A stretch of DNA of 50,980 nt, from the NCBI GenBank assembly GCA_002392965.1, contig DGIA01000005.1:12497-63476 (forward strand). Direction: 5' to 3'. Positions 50,476 through 50,980 of the stretch are shown here, in pieces. How positions within the stretch are numbered: position 1 is the stretch's first letter; every line of letters begins with the position of its first letter. The notes beneath the pieces are model-generated. The model worked only from the letters and a program-made list of their open reading frames with translations. It ran no database searches and had not been told where the DNA came from. A program made the translations under genes and the position numbers. Origin of the DNA: Bacteroidales bacterium UBA3834 (GTDB taxonomy: Bacteria > Bacteroidota > Bacteroidia > Bacteroidales > P3).

Positions 50476-50931
50476 TTATTTGAAAATTCCTTTAACCCAA
50501 TCCATAAATCCATAGTCATCATGGTTCTCTTCCGGAACTAACCTTTCCGGTCTATTTCTGACAGTATTTTTGTCCAGAAATTCAATCTTCGAACCGAGAG
50601 TGAACCATGCGCCCATGTAACGCGGAACATATTTTATTGTATTTTTACGATAGTTCACTCCTGATAAACGAGCCTTACCCTCAAATGGATAATACGCATA
50701 CAAATCACCATCGTAATCACGAAGAATAAAAACCGTATTACCCGAAAAATCCTCGATGAATTGCTTCTCTTCTATGGAGGCCAAAACATCTAACGTGAAT
50801 GTTGCATCAAATGTTTTCTTAAACAATTCTGCAAGAACAACCGCCTCTTCAGGGAAACGAGTTTCGGGTTTCATAAACTGATTTTCGCCGGTATAATAAC
50901 CCAGCAGTTTCATCGTAAGATTATAGTTCAT
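50476..50931 (-). CDS. Protein of unknown function
   Basis: 151 residues, start MNYNLTMKLLGYYTGENQFM. I do not recognise the family. It is soluble and acidic, with alternating strands around FILRDYDGDLYAYYPFEGKARL and YVPRYMGAWFTLGSKIEFLD and a C-terminal amphipathic end (YGFMDWVKGIFK). AT-rich. The stop is followed within a few bases by the zinc-ribbon frame, so the two may have been one transcript. Confidence 0.6.
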   Translation of the reverse strand: MNYNLTMKLLGYYTGENQFMKPETRFPEEAVVLAELFKKTFDATFTLDVLASIEEKQFIEDFSGNTVFILRDYDGDLYAYYPFEGKARLSGVNYRKNTIKYVPRYMGAWFTLGSKIEFLDKNTVRNRPERLVPEENHDDYGFMDWVKGIFK

Positions 50932-50980
50932 GTGTTTTGATTTTATTATTTTGACTCATTGCTGTCCACTAAAAATCAGT

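Overview
The window is a piece of a Bacteroidales chromosome. Four lines of evidence support this: repeated sigma-ABfr style promoters (-7 box TAnnTTTG, often with TTTG 19-21 bp upstream), cargo proteins with type IX secretion (T9SS) C-terminal sorting domains, a complete Bacteroides aerotolerance (Bat) operon, and an HU-related DNA-binding protein of the Bacteroidetes type. Most core genes are fairly GC-rich, while 1.6-6.0 kb and 48.6-51 kb are AT-rich and look accessory. Genus cannot be fixed from the sequence alone.

Layout. 1-1.6 kb: 3' part of dnaK with a terminator. 1.65-6.0 kb: AT-rich accessory stretch with a Doc-like Fic protein, paired palindromes, an HU-like protein, a lipoprotein, a duplicated promoter/leader/terminator unit flanking a DUF4160-DUF2442 pair, and a second Fic protein whose catalytic His is replaced by Gln. 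6.0-9.1 kb: a minus-strand operon trmH-sstT-peptidase C26 lipoprotein. 9.1-13.4 kb: a surface-glycan island (half-length GT4-like protein, GT4, GT2, hexapeptide acyltransferase, GT4) framed by two palindromic divergent promoters. 13.4-18 kb: MFS transporter, beta-keto-acid cleavage enzyme and a T9SS-exported agmatine/peptidylarginine-deiminase homologue, apparently one operon. 18-23 kb: a dead thioesterase fragment, tyrS and a 1049-residue T9SS beta-propeller protein. 22.8-23.7 kb: a non-coding stretch carrying a 19-unit, 11-bp tandem repeat. 24.2-32.5 kb: Bat operon (moxR, DUF58, membrane protein, batA, batB, batC, batD, batE), running on through a WG-repeat protein, an RseC-like protein, ruvC and a transglutaminase-like lipoprotein. 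36-48.5 kb: one long minus-strand run of housekeeping genes (truA, prmA, topB, yggS, yitT-like, rpe, rlmI, a lipoprotein, folE, rmuC, lolA, tsaB, oppB-like). 48.6-51 kb: small unknown genes, a Sel1-repeat protein and a zinc-ribbon gene that appears frameshifted.

How the genes work together. The Bat block should form one membrane-associated complex: a MoxR AAA+ ATPase, VWA-domain proteins with MIDAS motifs, TPR proteins and a large periplasmic BatD. The glycan island supplies sequential sugar and acyl transfers for lipopolysaccharide or capsule. The MFS/cleavage-enzyme/deiminase operon suggests uptake and breakdown of amino-acid-derived compounds, with the deiminase acting outside the cell.

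The signals I consider least explained are the 11-bp array, the duplicated leader/terminator RNA unit with its adjacent long inverted repeat, the His-to-Gln Fic protein, and the deiminase operon.
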